From: an uncultured Clostridia bacterium
Lineage (GTDB): Bacteria; Bacillota; Clostridia; Oscillospirales; Acutalibacteraceae
Assembly (NCBI GenBank): GCA_947585965.1
Contig: CANPXK010000003.1
Location: 1-64,000 of the forward strand
Reading direction: 5' to 3'
Length of the DNA: 64,000 nucleotides
This document shows positions 31,915 through 41,502 of the stretch, piece after piece (position 1 is the stretch's first letter; each line of letters begins with the position of its first letter). The notes below the pieces were generated by a model that ran no database searches, had not been told where the DNA came from, and was given only the letters and a program-made list of their open reading frames with translations. Made by a program: the position numbers and the translations under genes.

Positions 31915-31943
31915 ATTATAATATCAAAAAACCGATTTGTCAA
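31915..31943 (-). promoter_or_regulatory. Promoter of sortase paralog 1 (TTGACA-17-TATAAT)
   Basis: Minus strand TTGACA 31943-31938, TATAAT 31920-31915. Confidence 0.85.
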
Positions 31944-32077
31944 CAAGTACTTCACTAAAAAAGTACAGGGACAAATCGGCAGCGGTAAGACTCACAAAGA
32001 CCTTCACACGAACAAGATACACGGAATTACATCCTTGTATATACAATCTTTATTATTTTTTACACGAAATATATACA

Positions 32078-32122
32078 ACAAAAGGCTGCCGCATTAATTT
32101 TAATAAACCTGATGCGACAGCC
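32078..32122 (-). terminator. Terminator of the surface protein-sortase-membrane protein operon
   Basis: Minus strand GGCTGTCGCAT...ATGCGGCAGCCTTTT. Confidence 0.75.
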
Positions 32123-32178
32123 GGCAGAATGTTTAAACGTATCACGCAAACCCGCTTTTATTGATTACACGTATAAAA

Positions 32179-33042
32179 TCAACTGTTTATAGCCTTCAGA
32201 TACTTCTGACGATACACAATAAAGCCCAGTACAGTCAAAAAGAGAAGTATTGCCGCCAATATCCAAAAATACATAAACATTGAATTAAAATAACCTACAA
32301 AAAGATTATACAGAGAACGTGTTGCTATATTAACCTTTGGGATAATACCTGACGAAAATACCACTATTGGCACAACAAGCACACTGAGAAAGCCTGCGCC
32401 GAGACCATAGGTGAGATACCTGTATCTGCGGTGCTTATAGGTATTTGTAAAGTATATAATTGCAGCAATTACCAGAGCGGCCACAACAAGACCAACCAGC
32501 GTCATTGACAGAGGAGTCTGCAGCTTATTTATGTAATTTGCAATAACCGAGAAAAACGATACAGTTACAGTTTTTACATAAATAGAAGATGCCTCATCCA
32601 CAAGATACAGAATATTTTTTTCATCCGCTTTTTCTTTATCTATATTATTTTCTTCAACATAGTCATTGATAGACGCAAGCAGCTGCTGTTTGAAAGTATC
32701 AGTGTCAACAAGGGTCGATGAGCCTGTGTAAAAAGCAGATACATAATTTCTTTCCACTTCGATAATATCAATATCCTTTATAAAATCATCGAAAAACTCA
32801 TCCGGCAAGCCGCTTGCATGACCCAGATTTTTCAGCTTATCATTGAGTTCATCCTTAACCATTTCATAATAGCCTGTGTTCGCCATGGAATCAAGCATGA
32901 AATTCTCGGAAAATAATGTAAATTTTAAAACAAGGCATATAGAAAGCAGAAAAAGTACAAACCCGAGCATAAAAGAAAGGAAACCATAAATCAGGGGTTT
33001 TACTTTGGATCTTCTATTAGATTCTGACATACGGCACCTCAC
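32179..33042 (-). CDS. Membrane protein of unknown function (about 4 TM, large extracytoplasmic loop)
   Basis: Hydrophobic segments near the N-terminus and three in the C-terminal half; starts immediately after the sortase stop. Confidence 0.8.
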   Translation of the reverse strand: MRCRMSESNRRSKVKPLIYGFLSFMLGFVLFLLSICLVLKFTLFSENFMLDSMANTGYYEMVKDELNDKLKNLGHASGLPDEFFDDFIKDIDIIEVERNYVSAFYTGSSTLVDTDTFKQQLLASINDYVEENNIDKEKADEKNILYLVDEASSIYVKTVTVSFFSVIANYINKLQTPLSMTLVGLVVAALVIAAIIYFTNTYKHRRYRYLTYGLGAGFLSVLVVPIVVFSSGIIPKVNIATRSLYNLFVGYFNSMFMYFWILAAILLFLTVLGFIVYRQKYLKAINS

Positions 33043-33747
33043 TTAACTTCTGTTATCGAGAGCAGGACCCGAGACAAACTTTGCATACACAAAGCATCTT
33101 TGCGGCGTTAGTCCCAACTCATCAAAGGGATAGCAGGTGTACATTACCAGATTTTCGTAATCAGCGCCAAGATTACAAGCACTTTCTTCACTGCGGTCCC
33201 TTATCTGAATGTCATTTATTTCATAAATGTAATTACCATAGCTTGTACGTATCTTTACCTTTTGTCCTTTTTTGGCATATTTAAGCCCGTTAAAGTAGGT
33301 ATTGTTATGTCCGGCAACAAGTATAGTTTTTCCATAACCGGGAATAGAGCTTCCGGTATACATTCCCACACCGTTATTAAGCTCGTTAGCTCCGTCATTG
33401 AAGAACAGCCTGGCTTCTATCTGGCAGTCCTCAATAATCAACTCACCGAATTGGTCACCATATGAAGGAAATTTCATTGTTGACATCGGTATTACCTTTC
33501 TTTCCTCGGTAGTTTGTTCTTTTCCTTCGTCTTCGTCTTCCTCAACAGGAACGAATATATTATTATATCCCGTAGAAAAATCCTTCTCGCCGTCTGAAAA
33601 GAATAACTTAGCCATAGAAATGAAAGAAGATGTTGACGGATAAACGATCGCTGTACTTATGCCGATAATAAGTACACAAAAGATAATGGGAAGAATTACA
33701 AAATTCTTCCCACCTATCGAACGATGTGAGGTTCGATGCTTATGCAT
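33043..33747 (-). CDS. Class D-like sortase (paralog 2)
   Basis: 'YGKTILVAGHNNTYFNGLKYAKKGQKVKIRTSYGNYIYEINDIQI' and 'LVMYTCYPFDELGLTPQRCFVYAKFVSGP'. Confidence 0.93.
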   Translation of the reverse strand: MHKHRTSHRSIGGKNFVILPIIFCVLIIGISTAIVYPSTSSFISMAKLFFSDGEKDFSTGYNNIFVPVEEDEDEGKEQTTEERKVIPMSTMKFPSYGDQFGELIIEDCQIEARLFFNDGANELNNGVGMYTGSSIPGYGKTILVAGHNNTYFNGLKYAKKGQKVKIRTSYGNYIYEINDIQIRDRSEESACNLGADYENLVMYTCYPFDELGLTPQRCFVYAKFVSGPALDNRS

Positions 33748-34357
33748 CTACAGACTCTTTCTTAGAAGCCTTTGCAAGGTATACACCTGCTGCCGATACC
33801 ATAAGGATACCGACACCTGCAACGGCTGCTACAGAAGGAACATCAAAACCTGTGGTCTTAATCGGATCATTGTTGGTATTTACACCACCATTGCCATTGC
33901 CGTTGCCACCTGAATTGCCAGGATCGCTGGTAGAAGGTGTAGTACCGATAGACACGCTGCCATCAGCACCTACGGTAACATTAAGACCTGCATCATCAGC
34001 TGCTGTCTGTGCAATACTTTCAAGCTCGGAACGCATATCAGCGTCGAGTTCAGACCAGCTTGTGATACCTGTCTCGATGATGTAATCCTTTGCAGCATCG
34101 ATCTGAGCAACAATAGAATCAGCCTGATCAGCGGAAAGATCTACATCATCACGATTGAAGTAGTTTTCAGCCTCAGTAATTCTTGCTGCCGGAACCTCAA
34201 GAGTTTCGCCGCTCTCAAGCTCAATACCTGCATTGAGGCTGTCAAGAACCTGCTGTTCAGCGTCGTTGATACCTGCTGCCGAAACAGTAGCTACTGCGGA
34301 AACTGCAACCAATGCTGAAAGCATAGATGCAGAAAGAACCTTAAGTACTTTTTTCAT
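33740..34357 (-). CDS. Secreted surface protein, likely sortase substrate (DPIKTTG + TM + KASKKE tail)
   Basis: Signal peptide 'MLSALVAVSAVATVSAAG'; C-terminal 'NNDPIKTTGFDVPSVAAVAGVGILMVSAAGVYLAKASKKESVDA'; overlaps sortase paralog 2 by 8 nt. Confidence 0.85.
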   Translation of the reverse strand: MKKVLKVLSASMLSALVAVSAVATVSAAGINDAEQQVLDSLNAGIELESGETLEVPAARITEAENYFNRDDVDLSADQADSIVAQIDAAKDYIIETGITSWSELDADMRSELESIAQTAADDAGLNVTVGADGSVSIGTTPSTSDPGNSGGNGNGNGGVNTNNDPIKTTGFDVPSVAAVAGVGILMVSAAGVYLAKASKKESVDA

Positions 34358-34487
34358 TGGTAATTACTTCCTTTCTATAATTATAAATTGGATATAATAC
34401 GAATCCTACGCATGAATCGCAAGCATTCTTCGAGGATCATTTCGTTAGCCGAGTGCTTTACCGAAAATACTTATCCAATCTGCTATA

Positions 34488-34516
34488 ATTATAATATCAA
34501 ACCGCGAATTTGTCAA
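34488..34516 (-). promoter_or_regulatory. Promoter of surface protein/sortase operon (TTGACA-17-TATAAT)
   Basis: Minus strand TTGACA 34516-34511, TATAAT 34493-34488. Confidence 0.85.
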
Positions 34517-34838
34517 TCACTAATTCATGATTACCGCCGTTTTGTAAAGTTTATAACAAAAAAATTACGTAAAGTGCAAAAAAATAGGCAATTTGAACAG
34601 AAAAATACCAATTTTTTGACAACCGAAACAATTTTTGACGCAGAATAGGAGTGCGAAAACACCACATTTTAACATTCTGCCCTGTTTTTTATTCTTTTTA
34701 CTAAAAATAACATTTGATAATAACAAAAAATGATTAATGCGGGGTTCTATTATTATATATCTGCCGCTCCTTTCTCAAAAGTCTTTGCAAGACGGATACC
34801 TGATTCTGCTCAAATGAAAATAATGTCAATACACAAAT

Positions 34839-35228
34839 GTGACATACTCCCGCCGCCTACGCTTCGCTTAGAGGCGGGGGCTTCTCGCTCAAGTATGGTA
34901 ACCCATACAGTATCGACGAGCTAACCCCGTGTGTCCCACGGTTATTTCAGGCTGTCCGCAAAACTGACTTTGCACATTTTACATCCCGACTGGTTACGGG
35001 AAAAAGAGGATACCTGACACCCTTATCATAGAGGAATGATTACCTCTAATCCGTTCTCCTTTCGTAATTCTCTGTATTACGGCTTGGTTATCGCTCTCGG
35101 CGTGCCGCCGCTGTCAGTTCGTAACTAATTTACTCAGGTCAACTATTATATGGCTCGACCGTTAGTTTACCCGATGAACGAGAGATGAGTTTGTCATTTT
35201 TAGAAGCAGGGGACTTCTTGCCTATTTA
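34839..35228 (-). mobile_element. IS200/IS605-type (TnpB-associated) non-autonomous element or remnant, with omega-RNA-like end and no tnpB ORF
   Basis: Minus strand ends '...AACCGTGGGACACACGGGGTTAGCTCGTCGATACT...GAGCGAGAAGCCCCCGCCTCTAAGCGAAGCGTAGGCGGCGGGAGTATGTCAC', resembling IS605-family 3' ends; other end 'GAAGCAGGGGACTTCTTGCC'. Boundaries approximate. Confidence 0.6.
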
Positions 35229-35362
35229 GGTTAAATTTTTTTTTATAATTTTTCTCATCAGATACCCGGGCATAATTGACAATATAATGTATAGAATGAT
35301 ATAATTGATTCCGGACAGTCATTTTACAGTCACCAAAGAAATATATAATCGAGGTTAAAGGT

Positions 35363-35836
35363 ATGGGCAAAGAAACAAAAACAAATGCAATGCGGATTCT
35401 TGACAGTTTGAAAATACCGTATAAAAAGCACTGCTATAACGAGTCGATCTCCGGTTGTGATGTTGCCGCAGAGCTCGGCGAGAATCCGCAAAATGTATTC
35501 AAAACACTGGTAACAACGGGTAAGAGCGGGAAGCATTATGTTTTCCTTGTCCCCGTAAACGAACATCTTGATTTAAAAAAGGCTGCGGCGGCAGTCGGAG
35601 AAAAATCCGTTGATATGTTAAAATCCAAGGAACTGTTTGAACTCACGGGATATATACACGGGGGCTGTTCACCTGTAGGAATGAAAAAATTTTTCCGCAC
35701 AGTCATACATTCCTCTGCTGCGGATATTCCCGCAATATTTTGCAGCGGAGGCAGAATAGGGTTACAGATTGAACTCAGTCTTGACGACCTCGCTAAAGCA
35801 ATCAGATTTGAACTGAATGATATAACGGTAAATTAA
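35363..35836 (+). CDS. YbaK/EbsC-type Cys-tRNA(Pro) deacylase
   Basis: 'KTNAMRILDSLKIPYKKHCYNE', 'VFKTLVTTGKSGKHYVFLVPV', 'GYIHGGCSPVGMKK'. Confidence 0.94.
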   Translation: MGKETKTNAMRILDSLKIPYKKHCYNESISGCDVAAELGENPQNVFKTLVTTGKSGKHYVFLVPVNEHLDLKKAAAAVGEKSVDMLKSKELFELTGYIHGGCSPVGMKKFFRTVIHSSAADIPAIFCSGGRIGLQIELSLDDLAKAIRFELNDITVN

Positions 35837-35862
35837 AAAATCAATGAATGGAGCGTGGAAAA

Positions 35863-36813
35863 ATGCTTGAACATATAGAAAAAGCACATAACGTACTGAA
35901 TGAGGTCAACAAGGTTATTCTCGGAAAGGAAAATGAGATTTTCGAGATTATGACAGCTTTCCTCGCAAACGGTCATGTTCTCTTAGAGGATATACCGGGG
36001 GTAGGAAAAACGACGCTTGCACTTGCCTTTTCAACAGCAATGGATATGGAATGCAAAAGGGTACAGTTTACACCTGACGTCATGCCGTCAGACCTGACCG
36101 GATTTTCGGTATACAGAAGAGATAAGGATAAATTTGTTTATCAGCCCGGAAGTGTCTTTTGTAATATTCTTCTCGCTGACGAAATAAACCGTACCTCACC
36201 GAAAACTCAATCCGCACTGCTCGAGGTTATGGAGGAACGTAAAGTATCGGTTGAAGGAGTTACAAGAGAGGTTCCGTCCCCCTTCCTGGTTATAGCTACA
36301 CAAAACCCGTCGGGAACAAGCGGAACACAGTTCCTCCCCGAAGCACAGATAGACAGATTTATGATAAACCTTTCACTGGGATATCCGGATTTTGAAAGCG
36401 AGCTTGAAATCGCGCGTACTACAGATTCACATTCAAGACTTCAAAATGTTTCCCCGGTTCTGACAACCGATATATTTACGGAAATGCAGAATGATATACA
36501 TAATGTGTATATCAAGGATGAGGTATACAGATATCTGCTTAATCTTGTTTCCGCGACAAGGGTACACCCGTATATAGAAAGGGGCGCGAGTCCCCGTGCG
36601 ACTATTGCACTTGTAAAAATGTCAAAAGCATCCGCATGGCTGAGAGGGAGAAAATTCGTCGTTCCGAGCGACGTTCAGGCTCAGCTGCCTTATGTGCTTA
36701 CGCACAGGATAATACTGAACTCCTCCGCAAAGCTGGGAAGCGTGGATAAACTCAGTATAATAAATAATATCATACGATCCGTTGATCTGCCTTATATGGG
36801 GGCAAAGAAATGA
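35863..36813 (+). CDS. MoxR-family AAA+ ATPase
   Basis: 'LLEDIPGVGKTTLALAFS', 'FCNILLADEINRTSPKTQSALLEVMEE', 'VIATQNPSGTSGTQFLPEAQIDRF'. Confidence 0.95.
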   Translation: MLEHIEKAHNVLNEVNKVILGKENEIFEIMTAFLANGHVLLEDIPGVGKTTLALAFSTAMDMECKRVQFTPDVMPSDLTGFSVYRRDKDKFVYQPGSVFCNILLADEINRTSPKTQSALLEVMEERKVSVEGVTREVPSPFLVIATQNPSGTSGTQFLPEAQIDRFMINLSLGYPDFESELEIARTTDSHSRLQNVSPVLTTDIFTEMQNDIHNVYIKDEVYRYLLNLVSATRVHPYIERGASPRATIALVKMSKASAWLRGRKFVVPSDVQAQLPYVLTHRIILNSSAKLGSVDKLSIINNIIRSVDLPYMGAKK

Positions 36814-37901
36814 GAAAGCTTTTTGCACTGATAATTATATTTGCGATATGGTATTTTGCAGGTATGAATACCCAATCCGCCGTTCTTGCAGCGGTAATTT
36901 CCATAGCTGCCGTGCTTTTGCTTTCCTTTGTCTTTTCAAGGGTGATGAGAAACAGGATTGATGTATATATACCGCAGCAAAACAGCCTTGCTTTAAAAAA
37001 CACATATACCCCTATAAAGCTTTCAGCCAAAAATAAGAGTGTGCTTCCTCTGAACCGTTTTTCCGTAAAGATTGAAATGAAATACAGAACCGACAGCAGC
37101 GGCTCACAAAAAAAACTTAATTCAAGTGCCGCGGGCTGTAATGACGGAGAAACCACAGCAATGATGTATTATACCGCACCGTATTGCGGACTTATGGATG
37201 TGCGCCTGAAAAGACTCAGAATTTTTGATTATTTCGGTTTTTTTTCCAATTCAAAAAAGCTCCGTTCCGAAGCATATGAAATTTTCGTACTGCCGCAGCC
37301 TAAGAATATTAATCTGCTTATGCCGCCGTTCGGAACATATACCTCACACCCCGTTGCTGATTCGTCCTCCGACAAATCAGGAGATGATCACAGTGAAATA
37401 CGGCTTTTGAGAGAATATCGTGACGGAGATCTCATGCGGCATATCCACAGGAACCTGAGTGCAAAAACCGAAAAGCTGTGGATCAAGGAATATAACAGGG
37501 AAAACGATTACATATTCGACCTGTTCCTTGATACATCGGATGCGGAGCTTACAACGGAACTTCTTGACGCACTGTATGAGCTTGTTTTCTCAATTCTTGA
37601 CTCCCTTATCAAAAATGAAGTAATAGTTAAACTCCATTGGTATGACAAAAGTATAGGAGGCATCAGGAATGCGGAGATATCGGACAGGAAGAAAATATCG
37701 GAAATCGTTCCGCAGCTTTATAGATCGGATATGAAATGTACCTCCGATGAATTTGGCTTTGCAGTCGGCAATTCCACAAAAAGCGGAATGCTTATAAACG
37801 CGGATCTCGAATGGTATTTTAACGGAGAGCATATTTATTCCTTTAACATTGAAGATGTAGAAAAAGAGCTTATCGGAAATGTGTTTGACCTGAGGAGGTG
37901 A
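36810..37901 (+). CDS. DUF58 domain protein
   Basis: Two N-terminal TMs; 'IRLLREYRDGDLMRHIHRNLSAKTEKLWIKEYNRE' DUF58 signature; after moxR. Confidence 0.9.
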   Translation: MRKLFALIIIFAIWYFAGMNTQSAVLAAVISIAAVLLLSFVFSRVMRNRIDVYIPQQNSLALKNTYTPIKLSAKNKSVLPLNRFSVKIEMKYRTDSSGSQKKLNSSAAGCNDGETTAMMYYTAPYCGLMDVRLKRLRIFDYFGFFSNSKKLRSEAYEIFVLPQPKNINLLMPPFGTYTSHPVADSSSDKSGDDHSEIRLLREYRDGDLMRHIHRNLSAKTEKLWIKEYNRENDYIFDLFLDTSDAELTTELLDALYELVFSILDSLIKNEVIVKLHWYDKSIGGIRNAEISDRKKISEIVPQLYRSDMKCTSDEFGFAVGNSTKSGMLINADLEWYFNGEHIYSFNIEDVEKELIGNVFDLRR

Positions 37902-40555
37902 TCGGTATAAAACTGACCAAAACAACAAAAAAGATAAAAATTCAGACAATAAAAAGGAATATCACAAGAGCCGAAAGACTTAAAAACGAAAAGGAAAGAA
38001 AGATTCCGGACAGCTCTCCCGTACTGCTTATAATCTATCTTATAGGGATTCTCGGAATTATGAATGCGGCAAACACAGTTATGAATATAGCGGATGTATA
38101 TTTTTTTACCGCCGAAACAGCAGCTGTAGTCCTGAGTACCGTTATGTGGTATATATATATATACCACAACAGATATTTCAACTATATTGTCCTGCCTATG
38201 ACACTGATAGCAGTCGTGCCGGTATTCATCAACCCGGGTTCCGCATCACAGAGCCTGCTGTCCACAGACTCTATATCGGAAATATCCCCTTTACTTCTTG
38301 GTGTCCTTGCATATATGTCTGTATTGCTTATATTTACACTCGAATTTGTTTCACGCAATCATTCCATAATGTTCATAATATGCTCCGCATTGCTTATACT
38401 CGGTCCTATGGTAGGAATAACTTTCACCCCGTTGACCTCCGTTATGATAATAATTTTTCAGTTTGGCTTTATAGTTCTGAATATGAACTCCGTCTCCCCC
38501 CGTAAAACTCTCATAACGGATAAAAGCCGCAAAACCGGATTCATCAGCACGGTCATTGCTGCCGGATTGCTTATTGTCTGCTTTTTGCCTGCATTGATTC
38601 TGGAAAATATATACGAACCCGATATTCTTTCCCATGTTTATTATGTGGACGGATTTATACAGGATATCGTCAGTTATTTTTCGCAAAAAGATGAAGATGG
38701 TATCCTTGACGGTACAATCAACAGAGGAAACCTCAGACAGAACGGCGAACAGATGTTTGAGGCTGATGTCGTAAAGATGCCTGAAGACCGACTGTATCTC
38801 AAGGCATTTACAGGAAGCAGCTACAACGGCGAAAACTGGGAAAACGCTTTCGGTTATTTCTCACAGGAAGCGAATATATATGCCGACAGCTACACCCTTT
38901 ATTCACCCTCCTATAATCCCGATTCGTATGGAGATGATGATTTTTATTACTTCCGATCCAACCGAAACAGCCGCCGCAGATATTATTACCGTGAACCGTT
39001 TATTAATAATATTTTAAATAATACGATTCAGAGCTTTTTTGATGATTTAAACGAATTACTCAGAGAACATGGAATATATGAGGAAATACAGTATGTCACC
39101 GGTACCGAAAACAACAAAACAGCAATTACTGCTCACGGCACCGACGATCTGCAGGCGACCATCCGCTACAACGAAGGCAGTGTCGAGTATCGGATTAGCG
39201 ATGACAGTAATATACAAAAGTTTTATGTAGATGCCGATGAGCTTCCTAATTATCCCTCCCTGCTGCTCACGGAAACCTCTGATCCCGTTAATACGATTTA
39301 CAGTGATGGAGTCACAACAAATTTTTCAGAGGAAGATGATATCAACAGGGTATGTATTTCCCCATACGAAAATAAATTCATAAATATCCTCATACCTTAT
39401 TATTCCGAGAAAAGCACAAACGATATAAGGCAATCCAATGAATCTGTTTCTTTCACATACAGTACCGCCTTCGGAAATACCGACAGTGCAGCCAAACTGT
39501 ATGCGGACAGGAAATGGAGCGGAAGCAGAACATATGAAAATTTTATTGATAATTATATATCCGCAATTCAGAATAACTATACCGCTGTGCCGTATGAGAA
39601 TATGCCCCGACTCACGGAACTGTGCAGTTCGACCGAACTTACGGAGCTTAATGATATAACAACATTCATCTTGTACACTTTGCAGACTAACGCAAGTTAT
39701 TCCACAACCCCCGGAAGTGTTCCCTATAACAAGGATACAATAGAGTATTTCCTGTTTGAAAATCATAAGGGATATTGTGTACACTTTGCAACGACCGCTG
39801 CCCTTATGTACAGAATGTACGGTATCCCCGCAAGATATGTTACAGGATACGTAATAGACAAAGAGGCTTTTGAGGCTATCGGCAATACCGGAGGGACATC
39901 TGATGATTACAAATTCAAAGCACAGGTTACGGATTATGCCGCTCATGCATGGGTAGAAATATTCCTTAAGGATTACGGCTGGGTACCTGTTGAGGTAACA
40001 CCCACAAAGGAAGGCGAAATGATAGCGGAATATCCGGGGTACGATCGGAGTGATATGTATCGTATCATGGAAAAATACGACTGGCATTTCAGCAAGGATG
40101 AAATCGCAAATTCAGGAAATAATGCGGTGAATGACGATGACGGATTAACACTTGGGCAAATCTTCACAATTGTTACATTATGTATCATTTGTGCCGCTAT
40201 AATTTTCATACTGTCAAGACGCATATTCATTTTACACAGGCAAAAGACAATGAATTGCAGGCAGCTCTTTGACAGGCTTATAAAAGCCCTTCATTTTTGC
40301 GGTCTGCTTACTGATATGAATGGTTCGGAGGAGAATTTTGCGGAGATGTTCAGCAGCACCGTACCCATAATTGATAAGGCTGATTCGGAACATCTGATAA
40401 ATATTCTTGAATCCGATAATTTCTCCGAAGATAATATCAGCAGCAGGGACGCCGATTATGTCCGTGAGATATATATAAAATCATCAAGGTATTTATATGA
40501 CCATATGAAATGGTACAAAAAGCCCGTGTTCAAATTCATAAAATACCTGATCTGA
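37898..40555 (+). CDS. Transglutaminase-like membrane protein
   Basis: Multi-TM N-terminus; 'FLFENHKGYCVHFATTAALMYRMYGIPARYVTGY' and 'DYAAHAWVEIFLKDYGWVPVEVTP'. Confidence 0.94.
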   Translation: MIGIKLTKTTKKIKIQTIKRNITRAERLKNEKERKIPDSSPVLLIIYLIGILGIMNAANTVMNIADVYFFTAETAAVVLSTVMWYIYIYHNRYFNYIVLPMTLIAVVPVFINPGSASQSLLSTDSISEISPLLLGVLAYMSVLLIFTLEFVSRNHSIMFIICSALLILGPMVGITFTPLTSVMIIIFQFGFIVLNMNSVSPRKTLITDKSRKTGFISTVIAAGLLIVCFLPALILENIYEPDILSHVYYVDGFIQDIVSYFSQKDEDGILDGTINRGNLRQNGEQMFEADVVKMPEDRLYLKAFTGSSYNGENWENAFGYFSQEANIYADSYTLYSPSYNPDSYGDDDFYYFRSNRNSRRRYYYREPFINNILNNTIQSFFDDLNELLREHGIYEEIQYVTGTENNKTAITAHGTDDLQATIRYNEGSVEYRISDDSNIQKFYVDADELPNYPSLLLTETSDPVNTIYSDGVTTNFSEEDDINRVCISPYENKFINILIPYYSEKSTNDIRQSNESVSFTYSTAFGNTDSAAKLYADRKWSGSRTYENFIDNYISAIQNNYTAVPYENMPRLTELCSSTELTELNDITTFILYTLQTNASYSTTPGSVPYNKDTIEYFLFENHKGYCVHFATTAALMYRMYGIPARYVTGYVIDKEAFEAIGNTGGTSDDYKFKAQVTDYAAHAWVEIFLKDYGWVPVEVTPTKEGEMIAEYPGYDRSDMYRIMEKYDWHFSKDEIANSGNNAVNDDDGLTLGQIFTIVTLCIICAAIIFILSRRIFILHRQKTMNCRQLFDRLIKALHFCGLLTDMNGSEENFAEMFSSTVPIIDKADSEHLINILESDNFSEDNISSRDADYVREIYIKSSRYLYDHMKWYKKPVFKFIKYLI

Positions 40556-40622
40556 CAACTGTAAAATATCGTTTAAGCCCACATCAGACTTTCCGCAGGC
40601 ATACAACGAATAAAAATACAGC

Positions 40623-40665
40623 GGGCTGTCGCAGTAAGAAAAGCGGCAGCCCCTCGGCATTTTTT
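40623..40665 (+). terminator. Hairpin terminator after moxR-DUF58-transglutaminase operon
   Basis: GGGCTGTCGC-10 nt-GCGGCAGCCC followed by T-run at 40660-40665. Confidence 0.65.
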
Positions 40666-40670
40666 GTCAG

Positions 40671-41069
40671 TTATCGGTCTGTAAGATGAAGCTCCTGTTT
40701 CAAAGCCCTTTGCAGGATGGCTGATACATTTACCCCGCTTTTTTCTGCCGCCGCATCCAGCCACGACGGGAGGGTGACGTTCCTCCGCACCGCTCTAATA
40801 TCATTTTGACGGCGGTACTCGGTGAAGTCCACATCGACGAGCGAAACGATATCGTCGTCGTTTTCTTTCTGCACCTCACTCATGGCGGTCGGGTAAGGGA
40901 GCTGTTCTTTTCTGTCTTCCAGCTCGATGCCTACCACGCCGATTGCATCCCTCGCCATTTCTATGGCGTCCGTATAATCCTCACCCTGAGTATTTATACC
41001 AAAATCAGGGACGTACACAACGATATGCGATTTTCCTTTGCTCATAACAATCGGGTATGACTGTTTCAT
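40671..41069 (-). CDS. hicB: HicB-family antitoxin
   Basis: 'SYPIVMSKGKSHIVVYVPDFGINTQGEDYTDAIEMARDAIGVVGIELED' RNase-H-like HicB fold; C-terminal 'SAILQRALKQEL'. Confidence 0.93.
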   Translation of the reverse strand: MKQSYPIVMSKGKSHIVVYVPDFGINTQGEDYTDAIEMARDAIGVVGIELEDRKEQLPYPTAMSEVQKENDDDIVSLVDVDFTEYRRQNDIRAVRRNVTLPSWLDAAAEKSGVNVSAILQRALKQELHLTDR

Positions 41070-41116
41070 AAATAAAACCTCCTCGTATAGTTTAGTATTT
41101 GCAGACGCAGCGGGGC

Positions 41117-41290
41117 TTATTTCAGCCCCCTGCGCTTGATGATTGCCTGTGCCGGCTTTTCGTCTGTCTCTCTGTGCCTTACCACTGATTCGATTTGATT
41201 TCCCTTTACATACACATCATGATTTGCACCGTGTCGTACAAATTTCCATCCGTTTCGTTCCAGCAGTTTGATTAAATCCTTTGTCTTCAT
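41117..41290 (-). CDS. hicA: HicA-family toxin (57 aa; below ORF-track cutoff)
   Basis: Translation MKTKDLIKLLERNGWKFVRHGANHDVYVKGNQIESVVRHRETDEKPAQAIIKRRGLK: dsRBD-like HicA with 'RHGANHDVY' and 'RHRETDEKPAQAIIK'. Confidence 0.95.
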   Translation of the reverse strand: MKTKDLIKLLERNGWKFVRHGANHDVYVKGNQIESVVRHRETDEKPAQAIIKRRGLK

Positions 41291-41502
41291 CTTCTTGACC
41301 TCCCGACAGTTATATTATACACAATAAATACACACTCGTCAATGTGTTAGCCGAAATTTCTCAAAAAAATTTATGTAATCGAGTAGGAGGCTACCCATTA
41401 TCTGACTATATCGTACATCCGATGCATAAACAAAGTGTTTGGGGATTTATTTTTTGAGTTAATTGTATTAAACTCTGAGATTTGACTGTCAAAGCAAACG
41501 AC

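Noticed and set aside
38145-38165. AT-rich palindrome 'gtggtatatatatataccac' inside the transglutaminase gene
   Set aside because: Striking 20-bp palindrome but within coding sequence with no other support; could be chance in TA-rich codons.
39326-40087. 253-aa minus-strand ORF antisense to the transglutaminase gene
   Set aside because: Shadow ORF inside a well-supported CDS.
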